A stretch of DNA of 64,000 nucleotides from Streptomyces poonensis (GCF_014650915.1 NZ_BMVW01000003.1:124001-188000), one strand, 5' to 3'. Positions 34,093 to 43,448 are shown, counted from the first letter of the stretch. Notes: generated from the letters alone by a model not told the origin. Made by a program: numbers and translations.

Positions 34093-35844
34093 TCACCGGC
34101 CGCGCCGGGGAGTCGCCGGTCCGGGGCTCGTTCGGGTCGGTGTGCGCAAGGCGAGGAGGGCGACGTCGTCGTCGTTGGCGGCGGGGCGGACCCGGCGCAG
34201 CAGCTGGTCGGTGAAGGAGGCCAGAGGGCGGTGGGCGAGGGCCGCGGCGTGCTGACGGAGCCGGTGCAGGCCCTCGTCGAGGGAGTGGCCGGGTTCTTCG
34301 ATCAGGCCGTCGGTGTACAGCAGGAGGGTGGATCCGGGCGGCAGCAGGGCGGTCGCGTCGGCGCGGGGCGCGCGGGCTCCGGTGCCGAGGAGGAGGCCGT
34401 GGCCGTCGGTGAGGTAGTCGGCCAGGCCGTCGTGGCTGATCAGCAGGGGCGGTGGGTGGCCGGCGTTGGTCCAGGACAGTTCCCAGTGGCCGTCGTTCGC
34501 CTCCTCGACCCGGGCGAAGATCATGGTGGCCATGGTGACGTCGGTGATGTGCAGGACCGCCTCGTCGAGCCGTTCGACGATCCGGCTGGGGGGTTCCTGC
34601 TGGGACCAGGCGTAGGCGCGGAGCATGTTGCGCACCTGTGCCATGCCGGCCGCGGCCTCCAGATCGTGGCCGACGACGTCTCCGACGGCCACCGCGGTGG
34701 CGTGGTCGCACAGGGAGAAGGCGTCGTACCAGTCGCCGCCGACCTGTGAGGCGTCGGGTGCGGGCAGGTAGCGGGCCGTCATCTGCAGCCGGGGAACGTG
34801 CGGCATCTGGGGCAGCAGATGGTTCTGCATGGTCTCGGCGACCTTGCGCTGACGCTGGTAGAGGCGTGCGTTGTCCAGCGCGAGTCCGGCCCGGCGGGCG
34901 ATGTCCTCGAGCAGGGGGAGATCGGCGGTGGCGAAGTCCCCCGGTTTCTCGGCGCGGCCCAGTGTGAGCGCCCCCAGGACTTCGCGCGTGCTGCGGAGGG
35001 GGGCGATGGCCGCGGAACGAATGCCGGTGACATCGAACAGACGGCGCTGTTCGACCGCGATGCCGGAATCCGGTTCCCGCTGGTAGGTCTGTGGGCCGGC
35101 CAGGGTGGAAGCGAGTCCGCGCAGGGCCCTGGACAGGGGCATCGGGGACAGCTCCGGGACCGGTGGCATCGGTCCTTCGAGTTCCTCGTGGTGCACCAGG
35201 GTGTCACCGTCCGCGTGGACGACGGCGGCGCGCCACACCTCGTCGCGCTCGGTGATCAGGTCGATGACCGCCCAGTCCGCCAGCCGGGGCACCACCAGGG
35301 TCACCAGCCGGTGCAGCGCCTCCTCGACATCGAGGGTGGAGGTCAGCTGAGTGGTGGTCTCGGCCAGCAGCGCGAGCCGTTCGAGTTCCGGCAGCGGCCC
35401 GGCCGCCGGCTCCGGGTGCGGGTCGGCTTCCTGCGGGCGCCGGGCGTGGAAGAGGACGAGCGTGCCGCGTGCGTGGTCACCGACGTCGTACGGGGTGATC
35501 AACCAGGAGATGGGCAGCAGGGAGCCGTCTCCGCACGCGAAGTAGTCCTCCTCGCCCTGGGCGGTGCGCCCGGCGTGGAAAGCCTGCCGCATACCGCACT
35601 GCGTCCTCGGCATGGGCTGGCCGTGCGCGTCCCGGTGCAGCAGGTCGTGCGCGTCCCGGCCGAGGAGATCCTCGGCCGACAGGGCCAGCAGCTGTTCGGC
35701 CCGGTCGTTGACAGCGATCACGCGGCCCTGCTCGTCGACGACGTAGGCTCCGGTCCCGATGGCCGCCAGCGCCCCGGTGAGCGCGGCGGCAGATGCCGTC
35801 GAGGGCCGTTCCCCGCCGGTCTCCGTCTGCTCCGGCCCTGCCAT
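34093..35844 (-). CDS. PAS-GAF-SpoIIE (PP2C) phosphatase
   Basis: A 583-residue protein. A PAS domain (GALAAIGTGAYVVDEQGRVI, about 20-120) is followed by a GAF domain (LALLAETTTQLTSTLDVEEA to RRAGLALDNARLYQRQRKVA, about 170-340). A PP2C/SpoIIE catalytic domain follows from about 350 (QVGGDWYDAFSLCD, VGDVVGHDLEAAAGMAQ, WTNAGHPPPLLI, LLLYTDGLIE, NDDDVALLALRT). It belongs to the phosphatases that release anti-sigma control in response to light, redox or small molecules. ATG at 35844 follows GGAGGAGATG. No anti-sigma kinase domain is attached. Confidence 0.88.
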   Translation of the reverse strand: MAGPEQTETGGERPSTASAAALTGALAAIGTGAYVVDEQGRVIAVNDRAEQLLALSAEDLLGRDAHDLLHRDAHGQPMPRTQCGMRQAFHAGRTAQGEEDYFACGDGSLLPISWLITPYDVGDHARGTLVLFHARRPQEADPHPEPAAGPLPELERLALLAETTTQLTSTLDVEEALHRLVTLVVPRLADWAVIDLITERDEVWRAAVVHADGDTLVHHEELEGPMPPVPELSPMPLSRALRGLASTLAGPQTYQREPDSGIAVEQRRLFDVTGIRSAAIAPLRSTREVLGALTLGRAEKPGDFATADLPLLEDIARRAGLALDNARLYQRQRKVAETMQNHLLPQMPHVPRLQMTARYLPAPDASQVGGDWYDAFSLCDHATAVAVGDVVGHDLEAAAGMAQVRNMLRAYAWSQQEPPSRIVERLDEAVLHITDVTMATMIFARVEEANDGHWELSWTNAGHPPPLLISHDGLADYLTDGHGLLLGTGARAPRADATALLPPGSTLLLYTDGLIEEPGHSLDEGLHRLRQHAAALAHRPLASFTDQLLRRVRPAANDDDVALLALRTPTRTSPGPATPRRGR

Positions 35845-36173
35845 GTCCTCATCTCCTCCACCGCCCGGCGGCACATCCGCTCGGCGGCATTTCTCTCCCC
35901 GCATGCCCAGCACCATCGAGTCCAGCCCGCCCTCAGGTCCACACTGCCCTGAACACCTGGTCCAGCTTGGTGCCGCTCGGCTCTCGGCCGCGGATGCCTG
36001 GCCGGTACGCCTGCCGAGAACTCATCTGCCGAGGCCGGCGGCTTGGCCGTACGAGTGACATCCGGGCCGCCCGGACGGTGGCGGGCGGCCCAGAGCTTGC
36101 GATGGGCGAACTGGCCGGCGGGCTGCGGGATCACTGCCCGGATGCCATGTCTGCGCAGGTGATGCCGGATGAC
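35845..36173. other. Intergenic stretch without recognisable gene
   Basis: 330 bp between the PAS-GAF-PP2C start and the pseudogene tail. No family match, strong palindrome or ribosome site stands out. Confidence 0.4.
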
Positions 36174-36789
36174 CTACTGGATGCTCCAACGGTGCGGGTG
36201 ACCGGGTTCTTCAGGACAGGCGAAGATGTCGAGTTCACCCCAGCGGCCCACGGTCACCTCGGTCGGCGTGGCGGACCGGTGCGTGGGCAGGTCCGCTTCT
36301 TCCGGTGGCTTCCAGCTGCCGCTGCCGCCGCCCCATTCCGAGCTGTCGACGGTCAGCAGCAGGCGCATCGGTGTCGCACAGGTCCTCCGGGAGGAGGCCG
36401 GCGAACGGGTGGGCGGTCACCTGCTCCGGGTGCAGCACGCACGGCTCGGGCACATACCCTTCGTAGCCGACGGCCTCGGGCTGCGGCGGCGCGGCCTGCA
36501 CCTCGACGACCGGGGCCCGGTTCGAGGAGCCGTGCGGAAGCCAGGATCTGCCGCTGCCGGTGGATGTCCGCCGGGCGCCGGCCACGCGCGTGGCTGTGCG
36601 GCTCGGTACACACCGGCCAGATTCGTACGTCGGCCACAGCAGCGGACCGCCCACGGAACTGTCCGCGACCTCCGGCCGGCCCGGGCGCGGGTGGAGCCGG
36701 GTGGTGGTACCCCGGTGAGCCGCCTGCGGTTGCGGCATCCAGGTCGTCACTCGGACCGGCGCGCAGGGCTCCGCGTCGCATGGTGTCAC
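36174..36789 (-). pseudogene. Frameshifted remnant of a conserved hypothetical protein
   Basis: One minus-strand frame reads AVGYEGYVPEPCVLHPEQV and HPFAGLLPEDL; a second frame then continues MRLLLTVDSSEWGGGSGSWK and EVTVGRWGELDIFACPEEPG ending H-P-H-R-W-S-I-Q. From memory these belong together in a streptomycete protein of about 200-250 residues that reports a zinc-ribbon-like tail. The join is out of frame near 36365 and the N-terminus is degraded, so I call it a pseudogene. Confidence 0.45.
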
Positions 36790-36826
36790 CAGGGCCGGCC
36801 GCCCGGGGCGATCCGGCCCTGGTGAC
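36785..36826 (-). terminator. Strong hairpin after the DUF5707-like gene
   Basis: GTCACCAGGGCCGG (36785-36798) and CCGGCCCTGGTGAC (36813-36826) are perfect 14-bp arms with a 14-nt loop, 4 bp past the stop of the minus-strand gene at 36830. Confidence 0.7.
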
Positions 36827-36829
36827 GGG

Positions 36830-37291
36830 TCAGCGGGTGACCTCGAACGTGGCCGCGCGGGGCACGAACTTCGTGCCGCCGTCCTTCGCCGTCGCCAGCA
36901 CCGACACCTGCCAGGCGCCTTCCGCGAGGTCGGCCGCGTCCTGCTGCGTCACCTTCAGGGTGTAGGTGCAGCGGGACGTCTCCTCCGAGGTGCTGCGGCA
37001 CGTGGCCTTGTCCACGTACCGCAGCTCCGCCTCGGTCGGGTCCAGCTCGGAACTCACCGGCCACGCGATGACCCTGAGCTCGCGGACACCCGAGTCGTCG
37101 CTCACGTCCGCGGTGTACGAGAGCTTCCCCGCGCCCTGCTGGGACGGAGCGATGTACGTGGCCGAGCCGTTCGCCACGGTCGGCTCCGTGGCAGTGGACG
37201 TGGCAGTGGAAGCCATGGCGAATCCGCCGGCGGCGATGGCGCCGAGGGCGACGACGCCGATGACGGACGGGACGAGAACGCGCTTGGACAT
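36830..37291 (-). CDS. Secreted protein, DUF5707-like
   Basis: A 153-residue protein with signal peptide MSKRVLVPSVIGVVALGAIA. The mature part reads ATYIAPSQQGAGKLSYTADV, SGVRELRVIAWPVSS, LDPTEAELRYVDKATCRSTS, SRCTYTLKVT and GAWQVSVLATAKDGGT, which I recall as the DUF5707 family of small exported actinobacterial proteins with one Cys pair. It looks like a single immunoglobulin-like beta domain. ATG at 37291 follows GGGGA. Function unknown. It is followed by a strong terminator. Confidence 0.65.
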   Translation of the reverse strand: MSKRVLVPSVIGVVALGAIAAGGFAMASTATSTATEPTVANGSATYIAPSQQGAGKLSYTADVSDDSGVRELRVIAWPVSSELDPTEAELRYVDKATCRSTSEETSRCTYTLKVTQQDAADLAEGAWQVSVLATAKDGGTKFVPRAATFEVTR

Positions 37292-37547
37292 GGTGGATCC
37301 CCCTGATACGCGATACGAGTGGAGTGTCGATGTCGATGTCGATGCGCGGGAAAGCCCGGAAGAACCGGTGGTCCGCCGCTTTCCCGACGTGGTCGAGCCT
37401 ATGGCCGGGAGCAGGGCGCGATCCTCAGGCCGTGGGACGATCGCCGCGTCGAACCGCGGGTGCAGCATCTGCACCCCAGGTAAGAGAGCGCGGTCCGCCT
37501 CAAGCCCGAGGACAGCCGCTCACCCGCGGTCATAACCTTGATCCCTT

Positions 37548-40001
37548 ATGAAGAGAACCGGCGAGAAGAGAACCGGCGAGAAAAGAGCCCACGGGAAAAG
37601 GACCGACGACCGGCTGCTGCCCCTCGTACTGTTCGGCACCCAGGCCGTGGTGTGGCCGGGGGCGGACCTGACCGGCGGGACCGTTCCGGCAGGGTCCGCC
37701 CTCTTCGTGGCGGCCCTCGTCGCCGGACTGGTGACAGCGGCGCTCTGCCTGCGCCGTGCGAAGCCGGTGATCACCCTCGTCGCGGTCGCCGCCGCCTGTG
37801 CGCTGGGGGCCAGTCCCCTGCCCACCGGGGCCATGGCCGTACTGGGGACAGCGGGCGTGGCCCTGGCCCTGTTCACCGTGGCCGACGAACGCGACACCTT
37901 CACCGCCCTGCTGTGCGTGCTGGCGCTCGCCTCCTGGCAGTTGCTGCAGAACGTCAGCCTGCACGGGCTCAGTGACCGCAACGGACTCGACCTCGTTCTG
38001 ACGGCGGTGCTGTACGCCGCCGCGTCCGCCGCCGGAATGCTGGTGCGGCGGAGCCGGCGTACACGGCAGGCCGCCGAACAGCGGCTGAAGCGGGCCGAGC
38101 TCGAGCGGCACCGGCTCCCGGCGGTCGAACGGCAGCGGATGGAACGCGAGTTGCACGACGTCAGCGCCCACCATCTGACGGCCGTGGTCGTCACGGCGGG
38201 TGCGGCACTCGGGTTGCGCGACCGTCGCCCCGAACTGGCCGGCGAGGCTCTCCGGTTCGCCGCCGAGACAGGCCGTGAGGTCACCCGCGCGCTCGGCGCG
38301 GTACGGGCGCCGGCGCCCTCACGACAACAGCAACCGTCGCCCAGGGAACGGCTGCTGGGGCTGGTCGCCGGGTTCTCCCGACTGGGCCAGGACGTGGAGT
38401 GCGAGATCGACGCGCTGCCGGACGGTGCCGTCGCGGACGCGGCGTACGGCATCGTGCGCGAGGCGCTGACCAACGTGGCACGGCACGCACCCGGTGCGCA
38501 CACCACCGTGACCTGCCGGTACGGCGACGCCCGCACGGAGGTCGTCGTCACGAGCGCCGCGCCTCCGGCCGGCTCGGCCGCGCACGGCGCCGGTCTCGGA
38601 TCGGGGCGCGGCCAGGGTTCTCTGCGGTCGCGGGCGCGGGAGGCCGGCGGCACCCTGACCAGCGGCCCGACGGCGGAGGGGGGTTGGGAGGTGAGCGCGC
38701 TCCTGCCCGGCCGGGATGCCGCCGCCTCGGTGAGGCGGCCGGTCCCCTGGCAGTACCGCCTGGCGCAGGTGACGGCCGCGACCGGCCTCGCCGTGCAACC
38801 GATGCTCTCCCTGCTGATCATCCGGACGGAATCCGAATCCGTGTCGAGCGGTCCGGGGGCTTCGGCGGGCATGCTCTTCGCGCTGCTGGCCGCGGGACAG
38901 GCCCTCGCGCTGCTGTGGCGGCGCCGGGCGCCCGGCGCCGCCCAGGGCTTCGTACTCGGTCTGGCTCTGCTCTGGCCGGTGGCGATGGACGTGGGCCGGT
39001 ACACCGGCTGGGTACTCCTGCCTCCCCTGCTGAGCATGGCCGCCACCTGCGCGGTGGTCGCCTCGGCCGCCGCCCGCACGGCCGCCGCCGATCCGTCCGG
39101 CACCGCAGACCGCTCGCGCCCGCGCCCACGCCCACGCCCGATGCCTCTGCGGGCCGGTCCGGTCGTGGCCGTGGTGGTGCACGCGGCGGCCACGACCGCC
39201 GCCCTCGTGCACCGGAGCGTGTCCTTCCCCGTCTGGGCACTCGCCGCCGCGGCGACGGCCCAGGCGACCCTGGTGATCGGCGCGGCGTGGTGGGGCGGAA
39301 CCCTGCGCGGGCGTCGCCGCCGGGCCGCCCGCGGTGCGCAGGCCGAACATCTCGCGGCCTTCACCGAGGAGGCGGTACGGGACGCGTGGGCCGAGCGCCG
39401 ACGGATCGCCACCGGGCTGGAGACGACCGTGCTGGCGCGCACCGCCGACATGGTCGCGCAGGCCGAGGCGGGCCGGCTCGACGAGGTCGCCGAACGTGCC
39501 CGCGAGGCCCTCGCCGCGATGCGCGCCCTGCTCGACACGGTCCGGGAGGCCGAAGCCGGAGCCGAGGCCACGCCCGCGCTGCGGCCGCAGCCCACCCTCC
39601 AGGCTCTCGACCTCCTGGGCCATCAGATCCGGGCCACCGGCCGCGACGTCGAGATACGGCTGACGGACCGGATACCGAGACGGCTGCCCACCACCGTGGA
39701 CCTGGCTGCCTACCATGCCTGCGAGACGGTGCTCGCGGCCGGCGGCGAGGAGCCGATGACCGTGGAACTCGACGCGGACGACACCGCGTTGACGATCACG
39801 GCGATCGGGGTCCCGGACACCGTACGTCGCGCCCTGTGTCAGCAGGTGTCGGCGCGGACCGCGATGGCCGGCGGGACGGTCACCGCCGGCCCGTCGGGTG
39901 CGGTGCGCGTCCGGCTGCCGCTGACCACCGCGGCACCGGCTGCGCCGATTGCACCGGCTACACCTGCTACATCGCAGGACGACGAGGAGAGACAACGATG
40001 A
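37548..40001 (+). CDS. Double-module sensor histidine kinase (second module degenerate)
   Basis: An 817-residue membrane protein with two kinase-like halves. Half 1: about five helices (24-170), then HisKA_3-type RMERELHDVSAHHLTAVVV with phospho-acceptor His near 203 and an ATPase N-box DAAYGIVREALTNVARHA near 300. Half 2: five more helices (about 400-585), then a dimerisation-like helix ERRRIATGLETTVLARTADM that lacks the histidine, and a weak ATPase-like end (ITAIGVPDTVRRALCQQVS). The second half cannot phosphorylate itself. It overlaps the response-regulator gene by ATGA. The start carries a pentapeptide repeat K-R-T-G-E. Confidence 0.82.
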   Translation: MKRTGEKRTGEKRAHGKRTDDRLLPLVLFGTQAVVWPGADLTGGTVPAGSALFVAALVAGLVTAALCLRRAKPVITLVAVAAACALGASPLPTGAMAVLGTAGVALALFTVADERDTFTALLCVLALASWQLLQNVSLHGLSDRNGLDLVLTAVLYAAASAAGMLVRRSRRTRQAAEQRLKRAELERHRLPAVERQRMERELHDVSAHHLTAVVVTAGAALGLRDRRPELAGEALRFAAETGREVTRALGAVRAPAPSRQQQPSPRERLLGLVAGFSRLGQDVECEIDALPDGAVADAAYGIVREALTNVARHAPGAHTTVTCRYGDARTEVVVTSAAPPAGSAAHGAGLGSGRGQGSLRSRAREAGGTLTSGPTAEGGWEVSALLPGRDAAASVRRPVPWQYRLAQVTAATGLAVQPMLSLLIIRTESESVSSGPGASAGMLFALLAAGQALALLWRRRAPGAAQGFVLGLALLWPVAMDVGRYTGWVLLPPLLSMAATCAVVASAAARTAAADPSGTADRSRPRPRPRPMPLRAGPVVAVVVHAAATTAALVHRSVSFPVWALAAAATAQATLVIGAAWWGGTLRGRRRRAARGAQAEHLAAFTEEAVRDAWAERRRIATGLETTVLARTADMVAQAEAGRLDEVAERAREALAAMRALLDTVREAEAGAEATPALRPQPTLQALDLLGHQIRATGRDVEIRLTDRIPRRLPTTVDLAAYHACETVLAAGGEEPMTVELDADDTALTITAIGVPDTVRRALCQQVSARTAMAGGTVTAGPSGAVRVRLPLTTAAPAAPIAPATPATSQDDEERQR
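37551..37580 (+). repeat. 15-bp tandem repeat at the kinase N-terminus
   Basis: AAGAGAACCGGCGAG occurs twice in perfect tandem just after the ATG and twice more in worn form up to 37610, giving four K-R-x-x-x pentapeptides before the first membrane helix. Confidence 0.75.
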
Positions 40002-40681
40002 GCCTCAAGGTGCTGGTCGTCGACGACCAGGGCATCGTACGGGCGGGGTTCGCCGCCGTGATCGACGCCGAGGAGGACATGACGGTCGTCGGCGAGGCCG
40101 CCGACGGCGCCGAGGCGGTACGGCTCGCCGGGGAACTCGCACCCGACGTGGTCCTCATGGACGTCCGCATGCCCGAACTGGACGGCATCGCCGCCACCCG
40201 GATCATCACCGGCCGTCCCGACGCACCCCGCGTCCTGGTGCTGACCACCTTCGACCTCGACGCATACGTGTTCGACGCGCTGCGCGCCGGCGCCTCCGGG
40301 TTCCTCCTCAAGGACGTACACCCCGGCGAACTGCTGCACGGCATCCGGGTGGTGGCCGCCGGTGAGAGCGTCCTCGCCCCGTCGGCCACCCGCCGGCTCA
40401 TCGGCCACTACGCGTCCAGACCGGGCAACGGCATCCCGGGCGGCGACACCCCGCGCGAGCTGAAGAACCTGACCGACCGTGAGCGCGGCGTCCTCACCCT
40501 GATCGCCGCGGGACTCACCAACACGGAGATCGCCCAGCACCTCGGCATCACCGTCGGCACAGTGAAGTCCCACATCAACGCGCTGCTCCGCAAGCTCGAA
40601 CTGCGCGACCGGGTCCAGGCGACGATCCTCGCCTACGACCTCGGCCTCGCCCACCCCAACCCACCCCACTCCCCTGCCTGA
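39998..40681 (+). CDS. NarL/FixJ-family response regulator
   Basis: A 227-residue protein. The receiver domain has acidic pocket VLVVDDQ, phospho-acceptor Asp55 in VVLMDVRMPELDG, LVLTTFDLDAYVF and the lysine in SGFLLKDV. The C-terminal LuxR HTH reads LTDRERGVLTLIAAGLTNTE and LGITVGTVKSHINALLRKL. The ATG overlaps the kinase stop (ATGA), so kinase and regulator are made together. It may control the small membrane-protein gene downstream or itself; no binding site could be identified. Confidence 0.92.
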   Translation: MSLKVLVVDDQGIVRAGFAAVIDAEEDMTVVGEAADGAEAVRLAGELAPDVVLMDVRMPELDGIAATRIITGRPDAPRVLVLTTFDLDAYVFDALRAGASGFLLKDVHPGELLHGIRVVAAGESVLAPSATRRLIGHYASRPGNGIPGGDTPRELKNLTDRERGVLTLIAAGLTNTEIAQHLGITVGTVKSHINALLRKLELRDRVQATILAYDLGLAHPNPPHSPA

Positions 40682-40709
40682 CCGGCCACCGGCCACCGGC
40701 CACCGGCCA
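40682..40709 (+). repeat. 7-bp tandem repeat
   Basis: CCGGCCA repeated four times without mismatch, beginning right after the response-regulator stop codon. Confidence 0.8.
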
Positions 40710-40761
40710 CCGCCCATTCGGCCACCACCCACCGACCACCACCATCCAGGAGTCCACCACC

Positions 40762-41079
40762 ATGACCGGCCCAGGTCTGTCCGTCCTTCGCGGTGCACGC
40801 CGCGCCCTCGGCCACATCGCCGCCCGGGTCTACCTGACGGCCTGTGCGCTGCTGCTCGGATGGGCCCTCGTGGCCTCCTCCACCTCCGACGCGTCCATGG
40901 CAGCTGTCATCCCACTGTTCGCCACCGTCCCGGCCAGCCTCGTACTGCTGCTGTTCCTGCCGGAAGGCAGCATGGCGTTCCTGCTCTCCATCATTCTCGG
41001 AGCACTGATCAACGCCATGATCATCGGCTGGTGCGCCCGTGCGCTGCGCCGTGGGAGCAACCCGGACACGGCATCCTGA
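40762..41079 (+). CDS. Small membrane protein, SCO4225-like
   Basis: A 105-residue protein with three hydrophobic segments: YLTACALLLGWALVASS, AVIPLFATVPASLVLLLFL and AFLLSIILGALINAMIIGW, and a basic C-terminal tail RALRRGS. The pattern and the phrase I-G-W-C-A-R-A-L-R-R-G recall the SCO4225 family of actinobacterial membrane proteins. ATG at 40762 is preceded by CAGGAG. It is 80 bp behind the response regulator and may be co-transcribed. Function unknown. Confidence 0.7.
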   Translation: MTGPGLSVLRGARRALGHIAARVYLTACALLLGWALVASSTSDASMAAVIPLFATVPASLVLLLFLPEGSMAFLLSIILGALINAMIIGWCARALRRGSNPDTAS

Positions 41080-41296
41080 CAGCAAGCGGCCAGCTCTTTC
41101 GTGTCCTTGCGCGTCGAGGACGGCAACCTGTTGTACGGCCCTCTGCTCATAGCGTCGGCTCATGACCAGGCCCTGCCCAGGGACCATCGGTCCAGGGCCG
41201 GCAGCCGGCCTCCTCCCCGGGAACCGGACAGTGCGGGGGAACTGAACAGCGCCTGAGCCGCTGGCTGTTGCGCATGAACCGTGAAAGGGTGCGCGG

Positions 41297-41683
41297 GTGA
41301 CCGACATCGCTGGGGGAACGATTCCGGTACGGCCGGACGACCGCACCGCGTCCGTTCTGCGCTTCACGGTGGAACTCATCGCCTGGGCGGCGACCCCGTG
41401 GGCCCTGGCCGACCGCTCATGGCTGCTCGCCGCCTTGTCCGTGGTGCTTCTGATCGGCCTTCCCACGTGCTTCTCCACCCCGGGTGACAAGGCGCACGTG
41501 ATCATCGCAGTGCCGGGCTGGGTCACGATTCTTCTGGTGCTTCTCCAGCTCGCCGCGGCCGTGGCTTCGTCATGGCTGGCCTGGCCTGCTTGGGCGGCGG
41601 GCCCCGTGACCCTGCTGGCCGCCGCCACCCTCGTCACGGAACGCCGGCGCTGGCGGTGGCTGTCCTCCCGCAGAACAACGTAG
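41297..41683 (+). CDS. Small membrane protein, YrdB/DUF2568-like
   Basis: A 128-residue protein with about four hydrophobic segments (FTVELIAWAATPWALA, WLLAALSVVLLIGLP, AVPGWVTILLVLLQLAAAVA, GPVTLLAAATLV). The start L-R-F-T-V-E-L-I-A resembles YrdB/DUF2568 proteins (L-R-F-L-L-E-L). The region P-T-C-F-S-T-P-G-D-K typical of that family is present in the middle loop. GTG start at 41297. Stands alone; no function known. Confidence 0.55.
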   Translation: MTDIAGGTIPVRPDDRTASVLRFTVELIAWAATPWALADRSWLLAALSVVLLIGLPTCFSTPGDKAHVIIAVPGWVTILLVLLQLAAAVASSWLAWPAWAAGPVTLLAAATLVTERRRWRWLSSRRTT

Positions 41684-41794
41684 GGAAGCGCTCAGACGGC
41701 ACGGCACCTCGCAGCCGGCCCTGCCTGATACTCGACCTGCGGTGAGGAACCGTCCAGTCCTGTGGACCGACCGGCCAGTCCAATGACCGGTCGA

Positions 41795-42778
41795 TCAAGC
41801 AAGTGGCTTGCGGTAACGGACGTACTCGTTCTGCCGCCGGAACCCCACACTCTCGTAAAGGGAGTAGGACCGGTGCGGGTTTGCCACGCCCGTGAACAGC
41901 CGGGCGGTCGTCGCACCGTGCTCACGGAGGCTTCGCAGCCCGTCCAGGAGCAGGGCACGGCCGATTCCGAGGCGTCGCTGGTCCGTCCGGACGCTCAACT
42001 CTTCGACCTCACCCACGGTGCGGTCGTGGCGGCGGATGGAGCAGAGAGCGACGCCGACCATGTCCTGCCCGTTCCATGCACCCCTCCAGCACGCCGGGTC
42101 GGCGGTGTCGACGAAGTCCTGAAAAGGCCATTTCTGAGTGAAACCGGTGTCCGCATACGAATCGACGACCGTCCTCCAGGCCGCACGGTAGTGGCGTGTC
42201 GTGAGCGGCCCCGTACGTATTCCGGCTGGTAGTGCGCTGCCCTGCTCGGGCAACTGCTGCAGACCGCCCAGCTCCATCTCGACCAGGCTGAAGACACGTC
42301 GGTAGCCGGCTGCGAGGAGAAGCTCGGTGGCGTCCTGCTCGGAGGCCGTGGCGTTCGCTCCGATCATGGCCGTCCGTGCCGTTCCATGCTGTTCGACGAG
42401 CTGGCGGATCCGTTCTTCGGCCCAGCTCAGCATGGCCGAGCCGATGCCCTGGCGGCGGTGCTCGGGCAACAGGTAGCCGCGGTGCAAGTACAGCCACGTG
42501 TCGTCCCGCTCCTGCCACCATCGGACCGTCGAGTAGCCGACGGCACTCCCCTCGTGCACCACCAGGATCTGGTCCTTGGACGGCTCCGGCAGCTTGGCGG
42601 AGGCTTCGGCGATCTCGGCCGCTGTCGGTAGCCCTTCCACAACCGAATGGGCATCGACCCGGTCCCGCTCAGCACAGCCCTGCCGCACTGCGGCCATGGC
42701 ATCGTGGTCTCCGTCGCCGCGGTACGGCCGGAATCCGAAGCCGACCGGAAGGCCCTGTCCTGGCACACCATCCAACAT
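41795..42778 (-). CDS. Double-domain GNAT acetyltransferase
   Basis: A 327-residue protein of two GNAT units. In the first, the acetyl-CoA loop is LLPEHRRQGIGSAMLSWAEE (about residue 105). In the second it is VRTDQRRLGIGRALLLDGL (about residue 275), followed by NPHRSYSLYESVGFRRQNEY. The layout is that of mycothiol-synthase-like or antibiotic-modifying tandem GNATs, but no substrate can be named. The C-terminal unit has the stronger active-site motifs. Start ATG-type codon at 42778 is the first in frame after a stop; a weak ribosome site leaves a small uncertainty. Confidence 0.8.
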   Translation of the reverse strand: MLDGVPGQGLPVGFGFRPYRGDGDHDAMAAVRQGCAERDRVDAHSVVEGLPTAAEIAEASAKLPEPSKDQILVVHEGSAVGYSTVRWWQERDDTWLYLHRGYLLPEHRRQGIGSAMLSWAEERIRQLVEQHGTARTAMIGANATASEQDATELLLAAGYRRVFSLVEMELGGLQQLPEQGSALPAGIRTGPLTTRHYRAAWRTVVDSYADTGFTQKWPFQDFVDTADPACWRGAWNGQDMVGVALCSIRRHDRTVGEVEELSVRTDQRRLGIGRALLLDGLRSLREHGATTARLFTGVANPHRSYSLYESVGFRRQNEYVRYRKPLA

Positions 42779-43448
42779 GCCCGGATGATCTCGGACTTAG
42801 AGGCAGGTCCGCCACTCTATTCATGCCGCGGTCGTCTGCGGCCGGTCGTTGTGGTGGGCAGGGCGACTGCGGGCCTCACCGGTGGTGAGGACGCGTCCCA
42901 CGTCATGCCGGGTGGCCAGGCGGTGGTTCTGCGGACCCCGGATTCCCCGGATTCCCCGACTTCCCCGGCTTCCCCGACTTCCCCGACTGTCCACGCCGGG
43001 ATCCGCAGTAGGGCCCAACCCCAGGCGGGACCGTCACGGAGCTGCCGGATCAGACACCAAAGGGCGAGAAATCACCGTGCAGTACGCGGCACATCACAGC
43101 CCTGGCGCTCGTCAGGTCAATGCCGAGCTCAGCCCGCAGCACCCACATGACGGCGACGCCCTCAGCCTTCGGGGACATGGCGTCGCCTCACGGCGAGCCC
43201 GGCCGCGCTCACACGGTCCGGCCATGAGGTGATGCCCACTCCGCAACGCTGACCGACATCGCGGAGCGGACATGGATGTCGACGAGGCCGGTGGCGGGAG
43301 AAGAAGCCCGGGGGCCCCGTCGAGACCGGGTCAAAGCCCGATGACGGTGGTGGGGCCGGGGGCCTCGATGTAGTCGATGACCGACCAGTTGCTTGGAGGC
43401 ATCGGCACCGGGAGATGAGCAACGAAGTTCCCCTGCTACGGTGCGCCG
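42779..43448. other. 670-bp region without a convincing gene
   Basis: Apart from a six-copy 9-bp array, I see only short open frames with poor codon usage. A 23-codon minus-strand frame at 43331-43402 (MPPSNWSVIDYIEAPGPTTV) looks protein-like but has no ribosome site and no partner; it may be a relic. Confidence 0.4.
42936..42989. repeat. 9-bp tandem array, six copies
   Basis: Six head-to-tail units of CCCCGGATT and its variants CCCCGACTT/CCCCGGCTT/CCCCGACTG in the intergenic region. Confidence 0.8.

Noticed and set aside
36161-36965. Plus-strand frames over 36.2-36.9 kb
   Set aside because: They are antisense to the degraded hypothetical gene and the DUF5707-like gene; no ribosome site or family signal.
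43331-43402. 23-codon minus-strand frame MPPSNWSVIDYIEAPGPTTV...
   Set aside because: Protein-like composition but no ribosome site, no neighbour and no known family; kept only as a note within the intergenic entry.
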